From assembly GCA_963805255.1 (NCBI GenBank), contig CAWDTK010000021.1:1-64000 (forward strand): a DNA stretch of 64,000 nucleotides, in the 5' to 3' direction. The stretch comes from Bog-532 sp963805255. Lineage in GTDB: Bacteria; Actinomycetota; Actinomycetes; Streptosporangiales; Streptosporangiaceae. Positions 1-8,625 of this stretch are shown piece after piece; position 1 is the stretch's first letter; the number at the start of each line of letters is the position of its first letter. The translations under genes and the position numbers were made by a program. The notes below the pieces were generated by a model. It was not told where the DNA came from, did not search any database, and saw only the letters and a list, made by a program, of their open reading frames with translations.

Positions 1-615
1 CTCCTGCACGCGGTCGCGGGTAGCGCGGCGGCGTTCGGCCAGCCAGTCCTCCACGGTGCGGAACCGGTCGGTGCGGAAGAGCTTCTGCAGCAGCGCCCGG
101 CGCTCTTCGGCGTCGGCGTGCAGGAACCGCGCGAACTGTCCCTGCGGCAGCAGGACCACCTGGAAGAACTGCTCGGCCGACATGCCCATGACGTCGGCGA
201 TCTCGTCGTCGGCCTCCCTGGCCCGGGTCGAGACGGTGTGCCAGGTGCCGCCGGTCTCCTCTGCCAGCAGGATCCGGGCGGGCTCGCTGGTCGTCCCCGG
301 CCCGTGCAGCTTGGGGCGGACCTGCTGCGGGCGGCGGGTGATGCACAGGTGACGCTCGCCGATCGTGGTCTCGAACATCACCTCGGTGCGCGCCGCGGCG
401 CTGGCGTGGTCGGAACGCAGCCGCTTGGTCTTGTTCCGCTCCCCGGGCACCCGGCCGTAGAGGGCGAACCCGATCGCGTCGAGCAGGGTCGTCTTGCCCG
501 CTCCCGTCTCGCCGTGCAGCAGGAACAGCCCCGAGTCGGCCAGCGCGTCGAAGGACACCTCCGCGGTCCCGCCGAACGCGCCGAACGCCGTGACCCGGAG
601 CAGATGCGGCCGCAT
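1..615 (-). CDS. sbcC: SbcC exonuclease subunit, N-terminal part (runs off the window)
   Basis: ATPase subunit of the SbcCD (Mre11-Rad50 type) nuclease that opens and degrades hairpins and double-strand ends in the cytoplasm. About 205 N-terminal residues are visible. They begin MRPHLLRVTAFGAF and carry a Walker A loop (GETGAGKTTLLDAIGFALYG) at about residues 35-50, then a Q-loop region with LPQGQFARFLHA, typical of the SbcC/Rad50 ABC head. The ATG at 613-615 overlaps the TGA of sbcD (ATGA), so the two genes are translationally coupled. The coiled coil, zinc hook and C-terminal head lie outside the window. Confidence 0.95.
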   Translation of the reverse strand, partial: MRPHLLRVTAFGAFGGTAEVSFDALADSGLFLLHGETGAGKTTLLDAIGFALYGRVPGERNKTKRLRSDHASAAARTEVMFETTIGERHLCITRRPQQVRPKLHGPGTTSEPARILLAEETGGTWHTVSTRAREADDEIADVMGMSAEQFFQVVLLPQGQFARFLHADAEERRALLQKLFRTDRFRTVEDWLAERRRATRDRVQE

Positions 616-1901
616 CAGGCGTCGTCCCCCGGCTCGTCGCGGTTCCGCTCGGGGGGCGGCTCTTCGCCGGCGGAGCGGCGGGCCTCCTCGAACGCGGCGG
701 CGAGCAGGGTCCGCTCCCCCGGCGTGACCGGGCTGCGGCGGACATGCGCGACGAACTCGGCCGCGACCGTCAGGTCGTCGCGGCCCGTGACCTTCGCGCG
801 GTAGCTGCGGTCATCGGCCGCGCCGCCCTCGGGCTCGAAGGCCAGCACCAGCACGTGCGGGAACCGCTGCCGCAGCTTTTCCATCGCGCCCTCCGGCCGG
901 CTCGTGCCGGTCAGCGTCACGGACAGGAAGTCGTCCCGGTACCGCTCGTAGGCGGCGGAGGTGAGCAGGTCATCAAGCGTCCCGCGCAGGACGCTCAGCG
1001 CGCGGAACGCCGGCGCGGGGACCCGCTCAGCCCGGACGCCGCCGTCGGCATCCAGCTCGACCAGCCACGATCCCTTGGCGTGCCGGGCCTCGGAGAACGA
1101 GTACGGCAGCGGTGAGCCGCTGTAGCGCAGGCGCGGGCCGAGGGTCTGCTGACCGTGCAGGTGCCCGAGCGCGACGTAGCTGAACCCGGTGAACAGGGTG
1201 GCCGGGACCCGGCCGACGCCGCCGACGGAGATGTCCCGTTCCGAATCGCTCGCCTCTGCCCCGGCGACCCAGGCGTGCGCCATCGCCACCGACCGGACGC
1301 GGCCCCGCGCGGCGGCGTCCGCACGGATGCACTGGACCGCGCGGCCGAGCACGCCTGCGTGCCCGCGGGGCGGCCCGGCCCCGGTGCCCCCGGTGCCCCC
1401 GGTGCCCCCGGTGCCCTCGGTGCCCCGGGTGCCCCCGGTGCCTTCGGGGGCCGCCGGGGCGGCGGGCAGGTCGGCGCGGACGGCGTCCGGCTCGAGGTAG
1501 GGCACCCCGTAGACCGCGACCGGGCCGTGGCGGTCCGCCAGCATCACCGGCTGGGCCAGCGACCCGGCCCGGGTCCGCAGGTACACCCCGGCGGCGTCCA
1601 CCAGCGCGCTGCCGAAGCCGAGCCGCCGCGCCGAATCATGGTTGCCGCTGATCACGATGACGCGCGCGCCCGCGTCGCGGAGCCGGACCAGCCCGTCCTC
1701 GCACAGCGCCACGGCGTCCACCGGCGGGATCGCCCGGTCGTAGACGTCCCCCGCGACCAGCACGGCGTCGATTTTTTCCGAACGGACGATGCTGACGAGA
1801 TGATCAAGGTGCGCGGCCTGGGCCTGACGGAGGTCGGCCCGGTGCAGCGAGCGGCCGAGGTGCCAGTCGGACGTGTGCAGCATCCGCATGGACCGGGACA
1901 C
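615..1901 (-). CDS. sbcD: SbcD exonuclease subunit
   Basis: Mre11-like metallophosphoesterase partner of SbcC. The N-terminal MLHTSDWHLG supplies the first metal ligands (D, H), followed by GDVYDRA and SGNHDS, the usual phosphoesterase motif series. At 428 aa it is a normal length. A low-complexity insert at about residues 153-172 is a run of GGTGGTG-like residues encoded by a 9-bp GC-rich tandem repeat (about 1384-1443) in a loop after the catalytic core. Translation may begin at the internal ATG four codons in (MRMLHTSDW). It is the first gene of the sbcD-sbcC operon and is divergent from the ABC exporter. Confidence 0.95.
   Translation of the reverse strand: MSRSMRMLHTSDWHLGRSLHRADLRQAQAAHLDHLVSIVRSEKIDAVLVAGDVYDRAIPPVDAVALCEDGLVRLRDAGARVIVISGNHDSARRLGFGSALVDAAGVYLRTRAGSLAQPVMLADRHGPVAVYGVPYLEPDAVRADLPAAPAAPEGTGGTRGTEGTGGTGGTGGTGAGPPRGHAGVLGRAVQCIRADAAARGRVRSVAMAHAWVAGAEASDSERDISVGGVGRVPATLFTGFSYVALGHLHGQQTLGPRLRYSGSPLPYSFSEARHAKGSWLVELDADGGVRAERVPAPAFRALSVLRGTLDDLLTSAAYERYRDDFLSVTLTGTSRPEGAMEKLRQRFPHVLVLAFEPEGGAADDRSYRAKVTGRDDLTVAAEFVAHVRRSPVTPGERTLLAAAFEEARRSAGEEPPPERNRDEPGDDA
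1384..1443. repeat. 9-bp in-frame tandem repeat inside sbcD
   Basis: About six to seven copies of a GGTGCCCCC-like unit with single-base variants. It keeps the sbcD frame and encodes a Gly/Thr-rich loop. Confidence 0.8.
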
Positions 1902-2094
1902 TAGCCAACGGGAGTGACACTCGCTCGGCGACGCGCCCGATACGCCGGGTGATTTACGCCTATTCGCTGGGAGCGCGGTCTGGGGCGGCCCTGGGTGACC
2001 TCCGGGCGGCGGGCCCGGGCCCTGGGGCGGCCCCCCGGGTGGCGGGCCCGGCGCGCGAAATAACCTGGGGAATTTCGCGGGTCCGAAGCTTATT

Positions 2095-5000
2095 GTGGCT
2101 AACGGAACTATGAGAGCTGTAAACGATCTTCCGCGCCCCGGCCAGGCCGGGCGAACCGGGCGGACTCAGCGGGCGCGGCGGGCGCGGAATTCCATGACAC
2201 GGAGGCAAGGAGACCGGTGGCTTCGCCGGCTGACGGCCTACTGCTGGCGTTACCGCCGCAGCTTCGTCCTCGCCTTGGCCGGTGCGCTGCTCGCCACCGC
2301 CGTGACGGCGGTCATCCCGCTGATCCAGCGGGACATCGTGAACAACGTCATCGTCACGCACACCCGCTCGATCTGGCCGCTGGCCATCGAACTGCTGGTG
2401 GCCGCGGCGGTGAACTTCGGCGCAACCTTCATGCGCCGCTACTCCGGCGGCAAGCTGTCCCTCGACGTGCAGCACGACCTGCGCACCGAGATGCTCGGGG
2501 CACTGTCCCGGCTGGACGGCGCGCGGCAGGACGAGATCCACACCGGCCAGCTCGTGAGCCGCTCGATCTCCGACATCAACATGATCCAGGGGCTGCTGTC
2601 GTTCCTCCCGATCACCATCGGCAGCGCGCTGCTCTTCGTCGTCTCGATCGTCATCATGCTGACCCTGTCACCGCTGCTGACGCTGGTGGCCCTCGCGGTC
2701 GCGCCGGCGCTGTGGGTGATCGCGCTCCGGTCCCGGCGCAAGCTCTTCCCGGCGAGCTGGCACGCCCAGCAGCAGGCGGGTGAGGTCGCCGCCATCGTCG
2801 ATGAGAGCGTCGGCGGGGTCCGCGTGGTCAAGGGCTTCGGGCAGGAAGAGCAGGAAGTGGAGCGGATGGAGGGCGCGAGCACGAGCCTGTACGCGTCCCG
2901 CGTCCGGCTCGCGCGCCTGATGGCCCGGTTCAACCCCGCGCTGCAGGCCGTCCCCACCCTCGGCCAGGTTGGGGTGCTGGCCCTCGGCGGCTGGCTGGCG
3001 ATCCAGGGCTCCATCAGCCTCGGAACGTTCCTGGCCTTCTCCACCTACCTCGCCATGATGTCCGGCCCGGTCCGGATGCTCACCGCCCTGATCACCATCG
3101 GGCAGGAGGCGCGGGCCAGCGTCATCCGCGTGCTGGAAGTCATCGACTCCCGGCCCGTAATCACCGACAAGCCCGGCGCGGTGCCGCTGCCGGCCGACGC
3201 GGCCGGTATCGAGTTCGACGACGTCCGGTTCGGCTACGTGCCGTCGGAGCCGGTGCTGCGCGGGCTCTCGCTGCGCGTCGACCCGGGCGAGACCGTGGCC
3301 GTGGTGGGGACCTCCGGCTCGGGCAAGTCGACGATCTCGCTGCTGCTGCCGCGCTTCTACGACGTGAGCGGGGGCGCCGTCCGGGTGGGCGGCCACGACG
3401 TGCGGGACGTGACCCAGGACTCGCTGCGCGCCTCGATCGGGCTCGTCATGGAGGACAGCTTCCTGTTCTCCGACACCGTACGGTCCAACATCGCCTACGG
3501 GCGGCCGGACGCCACCGACGAGCAGATCCTCGCCGCCGCGCGTGCCGCCGAGGCGGACGAGTTCAGCACCGAACTCCCCGACGGCTACGACACCGTGATC
3601 GGCGAGCAGGGCCTCACCCTTTCCGGCGGCCAGCGGCAGCGCGTCGCCCTGGCGCGGGCGCTGATCACCAACCCGCGGCTGCTGCTGCTGGACGACGCCA
3701 CCTCGGCGATCGACCCGCGGCTGGAGGCGGAGATCCACGCCACGCTGAGCCGGGTCATGCGGGGCCGTACCACCCTGCTCATCGCGCACCGCCGGTCCAC
3801 GCTGAACCTGGCCGACCGGATCGCGGTGCTCGATAACGGCCAGGTGGCCGACGTCGGCACGCACGAGGAGCTCACCGGGCGCTGCCCGCTCTACCGGCTG
3901 CTGCTGTCCGGCCCCGGCGACGACGTGGAGGGCATCGACGCCGGTGAGCTGGCCTACTACGAGAACGAAGCGCCGGCGGCCACCGCGGATGGCGGCCAGG
4001 TGACGCCGGAGCTGTGGGATGCGGCCAAGGCGCCGGCGGGCCGGGCCCGCGGGCCGGGGCAGGCCGGCGGTGGCCACGGATTCGACGGCGCGATGGGCAG
4101 CCTGCCGCCCACCCCGGAACTGCTCGCCCAGGTCGACGCGCTGCCGCCGGCCCGTGACGTGCCCCAGGTCAACCAGGAGCAGGCCCGCGCCGGGGACCGC
4201 CACTTCACCCTGACCAAGCTGCTGCGGCCGCTCGCCGTAGCCATGCTGGCCGGGCTGATCCTGGACGGCCTCGACGCGCTGGCCAGCCTGGCCCTCCCGG
4301 CCCTGGTGCGGAACGGCATCGACAACGGCGTCGAGACCAAGGCGTTCGGCGGCATCATCGCGGTGTCCGTCATCGGGCTGGCCATCGTCTTCGCCGACTG
4401 GCTGGTCAACATCGCCGAGACGCTGGTGGTGGGGCGCAACGGCGAACGGCTGCTGTACACCCTGCGGGTGAAGATCTTCGCCCAGCTGCAGCGGCTCGGC
4501 CTGGACTTCTACGAGCGTGAGCTGGCCGGGCGGATCATGACCCGGATGACCACCGACGTCGACGCGCTGTCCTCGTTCTTCCAGACCGGCCTGATCACCA
4601 TGGTCAGCTCGCTGATGACGTTCTTCGGCGTGCTGATCGCGATGCTCATCATCAACGTCAAGCTGGGCCTGGTCGTGCTGTGCATCCTGCCGGTGCTCGT
4701 CGCGGTGACCGTGCTGTTCCGCGCCCGGTCGGCGCGGGCCTACCAGGACGCGCGGGAAAAGGTCAGCGTGGTCAACGCGGACTTCGCGGAGAACGTGGCC
4801 GGCCTGCGGGTCACCCAGGCCTACCGCCGGGAGGAACAGAACCAGGCGCGTTTCGCCCGGCGGAGCGACTCCTACCGGGTGGCGCGGATGCGGGCCCAGC
4901 GCCTGATCGCGCTGTACTTCCCGTTCATCCAGGCGCTGTCCACGGTCGCCGGCGCGATCGTGCTGATCGTCGCGACCGGCGAGGTCCGCAGCGGGGCACT

Positions 5001-5931
5001 TAAAGTCGGCGCGCTGATCGCCTACCTGCTCTATATCGACATGGTGTTCGCGCCGGTCCAGGAGATGTCGCAGGTGTTCGACGGGTACCAGCAGGCGGTC
5101 GTCGGGCTGCGGCGGATCAAGGACCTGCTGCTGCTGCGGACGTCTACCCCCGCGGCCGCCCAGCCGGTCCCGGTGACGCGGCTGGAGGGCCGGATCGAGC
5201 TGCGCGACGTGCACTTCGGCTACGAGACCGCGAACCGGGACGCCATCGAGGGGGTCAGCCTCGTGATCGCGCCCGGCGAGACGGTGGCGCTGGTCGGGCA
5301 GACCGGAGCCGGAAAGTCGACGCTGGTCAAGCTTATCGCGCGGTTCTACGACGTCACCGGGGGCGCGGTTCTCGTCGACGGGACCGACGTCCGCTCTTAC
5401 GACCTGGCGCAGTACCGGCACCGCCTCGGAGTCGTTCCGCAGGAGGCGTACCTGTTCGCCGGAACGGTCCGGGATGCCATCGCCTACGGGCGGCCCGGCG
5501 CGACCGACGCGGAGGTCGAGGCGGCGGCCCGGTCGGTGGGCGCGCACGAGATGATCGCGCGGCTGCCGGGCGGGTACTACCACTCCATCGCCGAGCGCGG
5601 CCGGAACCTGTCGGCCGGGCAGCGGCAGCTGCTCGCGCTGGCCCGGGCGCAGCTCGTCGACCCGGACATCCTGCTGCTGGACGAGGCGACCGCCGCGCTC
5701 GACCTGGCCTCCGAGGCCGCGGTCAACCGGGCCACCGAGCGGCTGACCTCCCGGCGGACGACCATCGTGGTCGCCCACCGGCTGACCACGGCCGCCAGCG
5801 CGGACCGCATCGTGGTCATGGACGGCGGCCGGATCGCCGAGATCGGCACCCATGCGGACCTGGTGGCCGCGGGCGGCACCTACGCCGAACTCTGGGAAGC
5901 CTTCACCGGCGACTCCGAACTCGTCGCCTGA
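2095..5931 (+). CDS. Fused heterodimer-type ABC exporter (TMD-NBD-TMD-NBD)
   Basis: A single 1278-codon polypeptide with two complete half-transporters of the multidrug/lipid exporter class. Membrane domain 1 spans about residues 45-330. NBD1 has Walker A GTSGSGKST near 405, LSGGQ at 509-513 and Walker B ending LLLLDDATSAID. Membrane domain 2 spans about 700-990. NBD2 has GQTGAGKST from 1068, LSAGQ at 1172 and LLLDEATAALD with the catalytic Glu at 1197. In NBD1 the catalytic Glu is replaced by Asp534, and NBD2 has the altered LSAGQ signature; both fall in the same composite ATP site, so one site looks degenerate, as in TM287/288-type exporters. The start is uncertain: GTG 2095, ATG 2110 and ATG 2194 are all in frame and none has a clear Shine-Dalgarno. 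The substrate cannot be told. Confidence 0.93.
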   Translation: MANGTMRAVNDLPRPGQAGRTGRTQRARRARNSMTRRQGDRWLRRLTAYCWRYRRSFVLALAGALLATAVTAVIPLIQRDIVNNVIVTHTRSIWPLAIELLVAAAVNFGATFMRRYSGGKLSLDVQHDLRTEMLGALSRLDGARQDEIHTGQLVSRSISDINMIQGLLSFLPITIGSALLFVVSIVIMLTLSPLLTLVALAVAPALWVIALRSRRKLFPASWHAQQQAGEVAAIVDESVGGVRVVKGFGQEEQEVERMEGASTSLYASRVRLARLMARFNPALQAVPTLGQVGVLALGGWLAIQGSISLGTFLAFSTYLAMMSGPVRMLTALITIGQEARASVIRVLEVIDSRPVITDKPGAVPLPADAAGIEFDDVRFGYVPSEPVLRGLSLRVDPGETVAVVGTSGSGKSTISLLLPRFYDVSGGAVRVGGHDVRDVTQDSLRASIGLVMEDSFLFSDTVRSNIAYGRPDATDEQILAAARAAEADEFSTELPDGYDTVIGEQGLTLSGGQRQRVALARALITNPRLLLLDDATSAIDPRLEAEIHATLSRVMRGRTTLLIAHRRSTLNLADRIAVLDNGQVADVGTHEELTGRCPLYRLLLSGPGDDVEGIDAGELAYYENEAPAATADGGQVTPELWDAAKAPAGRARGPGQAGGGHGFDGAMGSLPPTPELLAQVDALPPARDVPQVNQEQARAGDRHFTLTKLLRPLAVAMLAGLILDGLDALASLALPALVRNGIDNGVETKAFGGIIAVSVIGLAIVFADWLVNIAETLVVGRNGERLLYTLRVKIFAQLQRLGLDFYERELAGRIMTRMTTDVDALSSFFQTGLITMVSSLMTFFGVLIAMLIINVKLGLVVLCILPVLVAVTVLFRARSARAYQDAREKVSVVNADFAENVAGLRVTQAYRREEQNQARFARRSDSYRVARMRAQRLIALYFPFIQALSTVAGAIVLIVATGEVRSGALKVGALIAYLLYIDMVFAPVQEMSQVFDGYQQAVVGLRRIKDLLLLRTSTPAAAQPVPVTRLEGRIELRDVHFGYETANRDAIEGVSLVIAPGETVALVGQTGAGKSTLVKLIARFYDVTGGAVLVDGTDVRSYDLAQYRHRLGVVPQEAYLFAGTVRDAIAYGRPGATDAEVEAAARSVGAHEMIARLPGGYYHSIAERGRNLSAGQRQLLALARAQLVDPDILLLDEATAALDLASEAAVNRATERLTSRRTTIVVAHRLTTAASADRIVVMDGGRIAEIGTHADLVAAGGTYAELWEAFTGDSELVA

Positions 5932-5947
5932 CGACTGGTTTCCCTGG

Positions 5948-5989
5948 TCTGGCGGGCGCTGTCTGGCGGGCGCTGCCTGGCGGGCGCTC
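5948..5989. repeat. 14-15 bp tandem repeat between convergent genes
   Basis: Three copies of a (T/C)CTGGCGGGCGCTG-like unit lie in the short gap between the ABC exporter and GH15 stop codons. No clean terminator hairpin is visible. Confidence 0.7.
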
Positions 5990-7835
5990 ACCCGAGTTGC
6001 CGGTCGAGGCAGTAGGCGGCGCTGATGAGGGCCAGGTGCGTGAACGCCTGCGGGAAGTTGCCCAGCGCCTCGCCGGTCAGGCCGATCTCCTCCGAATAGA
6101 GGCCCAGGTGGTTGGCGTAGGTCAGCATCTTCTCGAACACGAGCCGGGCCTCGTCCAGCCGTCCGGCGCGGGCCAGCGCCTCGACGTACCAGAACGTGCA
6201 TATCGAAAACGTTCCCTCGTCGCCCTCGAGACCATCCGGTGAGGCCACGATGTTGTAACGGTAGACGAGCGAATCGGAGACCAGTTCGCTTGTGATGGCG
6301 TCGAGGGTGGACAGCCAGCGGCGGTCGGCCGGCGCGACGAACTTCACCAGCGGCATGAGCAGGACGCTCGCATCAAGTACGTCTGTTTCGTAGTGCTGGA
6401 CGAAGGCCTTGCGCTCCGGGTGCCAGCCTTTCCGCATGATCTGGTGGTAGATCCGGTCGCGGGTCGACTGCCAGCGCGTGAGGTCGGCTGGCAGGCCGCG
6501 CCGCATCGCGACACGGATCGCGCGTTCGACCGCCACCCAGGACATCAGGCGCGAGTAGGTGAAGTTGTGGCTGCCGCCTCGCACCTCCCAGACACCCTCG
6601 TCGGCTTGGTCCCAGTGGCCCGCGATCCAATCGATGACCTTGCATAGATCCGACCACGCGTCGTGATCGATCGGCGATCCGTATTTGTCGTGGAGATACA
6701 CCGAGTCGATCAGCTCGCCGTAGATGTCGAGCTGTAGCTGATCGGCGGCGTCGTTGCCGATCCTCACCGGGGCGGAGCCACGGTAACCCTCCAGGTGAGG
6801 GAGCGTCTGCTCCTTGAGGTCGAACCCGCCACGGATGTCGTATACGACCTGCAGAGGGTCGCTCGTGCCGGGGCGCGACTCCTGGAAGCGCTCAGTCAGC
6901 CAGCCCATGAACGCGGCAGCCTCCTCAGTGAAGCCGAGCCGCAGGAGAGCGTAGATGGAGAACGCGGCGTCACGGATCCAGGTGTAGCGGTAGTCCCAGT
7001 TCCGGGCTCCGCCGATCGTCTCAGGGAAGCTTGTCGTCGGTGCCGCCACGATGGCGCCGGTCGGCTCGTAGGTCAGCAGCTTGAGCGTCAGCGCCGAGCG
7101 GTGGACCATCTCCCGCCAGCGGCCCTGATAGCGCGACTGGGCGAGCCAGCCGCGCCAGTAGTCGACGGTGTTCTCGAACGCCTCCCTCGTCTCCTCCTCC
7201 GAGTACGAGCGGGGGACGTAAGTCTCGGGCACCTGCTCGAGCACGAAGGTTGCGCTCTGCCCGGGATCAAGCGTGAACTCGCATTGCAGACCGGACCCGT
7301 CGGGCTGGAGCGTGAGCGAGGTCTCGAGCGCGAGTGAGATGCCGGGTGAGCGGAAGAGCACGCCGTTCTCGTGAAAGAACGTCAAGTGGTCGTCCCTGCC
7401 GTAGTTGAAGCGCGGCTGGACGTTCAGAAGGAAGCGCATCTGGCCGCGGACACCGAGGACGCGCCGGATCAGCCGATGGTGGTGGAGGCGCCCGCGGACG
7501 CGCTCGATCGGCATGAAATCCTGCACCTCCCCGACTCCTTGGGGAGTCAGGTAGCGCGTGATGAGGACGTTCGTGTCGGGAAGGTAGAGCTGCTTGGTCG
7601 TCCAGCGGTCGGCCGCGGGCGCGATCCGGTAGTAGCCACCGCGGGCCCGGTCGAGGATGGCGCCGAAGATGCTCGGGGAGTCGAAAGCAGGACAGCAGTA
7701 CCAGTCGATGCTGCCGTCGGTGCCCACCAGCGCCGCGGTGTGGAGGTCCCCGATGATCCCGTGCTCCGCGATCGGAAGATAACCGGGCAAGGCGCTGGAG
7801 TTCGCGCCCCCGCCGTACGCTGCCCCGCTGTCCAT
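5988..7835 (-). CDS. Glycoside hydrolase family 15 (glucoamylase or trehalase type)
   Basis: Inverting exo-acting alpha-glucosidase of the (alpha/alpha)6 barrel GH15 family, 615 aa, the usual length for the actinobacterial branch. The N-terminus has the family motif VGTDGSIDWYCCPAFDSPS. The barrel has RNWDYRYTWIRDAAFS, the general acid sits in DEGVWEVRGG (Glu417) and the general base in GLYSEEIG (Glu582/583). No signal peptide, so it is probably cytoplasmic, acting on trehalose or maltodextrins; motifs alone do not separate glucoamylase from trehalase (mycobacterial trehalase is GH15). It starts 5 bp after the stop of the CNBD gene, so the two are probably co-transcribed. Confidence 0.92.
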   Translation of the reverse strand: MDSGAAYGGGANSSALPGYLPIAEHGIIGDLHTAALVGTDGSIDWYCCPAFDSPSIFGAILDRARGGYYRIAPAADRWTTKQLYLPDTNVLITRYLTPQGVGEVQDFMPIERVRGRLHHHRLIRRVLGVRGQMRFLLNVQPRFNYGRDDHLTFFHENGVLFRSPGISLALETSLTLQPDGSGLQCEFTLDPGQSATFVLEQVPETYVPRSYSEEETREAFENTVDYWRGWLAQSRYQGRWREMVHRSALTLKLLTYEPTGAIVAAPTTSFPETIGGARNWDYRYTWIRDAAFSIYALLRLGFTEEAAAFMGWLTERFQESRPGTSDPLQVVYDIRGGFDLKEQTLPHLEGYRGSAPVRIGNDAADQLQLDIYGELIDSVYLHDKYGSPIDHDAWSDLCKVIDWIAGHWDQADEGVWEVRGGSHNFTYSRLMSWVAVERAIRVAMRRGLPADLTRWQSTRDRIYHQIMRKGWHPERKAFVQHYETDVLDASVLLMPLVKFVAPADRRWLSTLDAITSELVSDSLVYRYNIVASPDGLEGDEGTFSICTFWYVEALARAGRLDEARLVFEKMLTYANHLGLYSEEIGLTGEALGNFPQAFTHLALISAAYCLDRQLG

Positions 7836-7840
7836 GGCCG

Positions 7841-8263
7841 TCAGTCACGCTCTGGGTCGACGGTCCGGAGGCGCCTTGCTTCCGTCTGAAACATCCGGAA
7901 CATAACCTGAGGGTGCGCGAGAAGGAACGGTTCGGCCCGCTCCGGCGGTATGACCAGGCAGCGCAGCGGCCTCCTCGCGATGATGCCGGCCGTTGGCGGC
8001 TCTCCCAGCAGGGCGGAGACCTCGCCGAAGAAGCTGCCCGTGGTGAGTGTCGCCCGCTCCTCATCGTCGACGATGACGCCGACCTCGCCGTCGACGATGA
8101 TGAAAAGGCCAGCGCCTTGCTCCCCTCGCCGCAGCACCCAATGGCCCTCAGCGAACGACTGCTCAGTCAGCTCATCCGCGAGGTCGCGCAGCTCGAGCTC
8201 GGTGAGGTCAGCGAAGATGCCGAGCTGTCCGAGCCGGCCCAAAAGATCGCCGGCCAGGGCCAT
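7841..8263 (-). CDS. Stand-alone cyclic-nucleotide-binding-domain protein (Crp-like beta barrel, no HTH)
   Basis: 140 aa made of one CNBD fold: helical start MALAGDLLGRLGQLGIFADL, a beta roll (FAEGHWVLRRGEQGAGLFIIVDGEVGV split over two strands) and a phosphate-binding-cassette-like segment FFGEVSALLGEPPTAG. In cAMP-binding CNBDs an Arg contacts the cyclic phosphate in the (P)RxA part of the cassette; here that position reads EPPTAG with no Arg, so canonical cNMP binding is doubtful. There is no DNA-binding domain. It is upstream of GH15 in one operon and downstream of the Ser/Thr kinase on the same strand. Confidence 0.88.
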   Translation of the reverse strand: MALAGDLLGRLGQLGIFADLTELELRDLADELTEQSFAEGHWVLRRGEQGAGLFIIVDGEVGVIVDDEERATLTTGSFFGEVSALLGEPPTAGIIARRPLRCLVIPPERAEPFLLAHPQVMFRMFQTEARRLRTVDPERD

Positions 8264-8349
8264 GGCCAGAAACTACCAGGCAACGTGGCCAGCTGGCCAG
8301 GCGCAGGTTTTGGCTCGCCGGCATCTCCTGGCCGTCAGCAACCTGCCTG

Positions 8350-8625
8350 TCATCGCAAACTTGGCGCGGCACTCGTGGCGTACCGCATGCCGACACTAGC
8401 CGGGGCCCGGTAGACGTGGAACATCTTCGGGACCACGAAGATGGCAAGGATGGCGATCAAGATGGCAGCCACGACGACAGCCGCGATGATGAGTATGTGG
8501 CGGCGGGACAGGTGCGGGCGCGCCGGTGCCACGCCCGCTGTCTCGGTGCTCCCGGCAGTTTCCTCGTCCTCGCTTTTCCCGGTGGGGGCGGTGGACAGCA
8601 GAGTTTTCCCGCTCCGTGGAGACGA
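8350..8625 (-). pseudogene. Severed C-terminal membrane tail of the Ser/Thr kinase
   Basis: This stretch is in exactly the same frame as the kinase and follows directly after its TGA (8626-8628). It reads as a Ser/Thr/Pro/Glu-rich linker followed by basic residues (ARPHLSRRH) and a strong transmembrane segment of about 20 residues rich in Ile, Ala and Val, then FVVPKMFHVYRAPA, and ends at a TGA at 8350. Third codon positions stay GC-rich, as expected for recently coding DNA. I infer that the ancestral kinase ended here and that one in-frame TGA removed the anchor. A separate short membrane protein starting at MAPARPHLSRRH is possible but less likely. Confidence 0.6.

Noticed and set aside
2217..2783. 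Start of the ABC exporter at the GTG with a good upstream AAGGAG
   Set aside because: That GTG is in the wrong frame for the transporter and gives an Arg/His-rich product.
2668..6201. An 1177-codon minus-strand open frame opposite the ABC exporter
   Set aside because: The product is Arg/Gly/His-rich with no domain; it is the complement of a high-GC gene with clear ABC motifs on the other strand.
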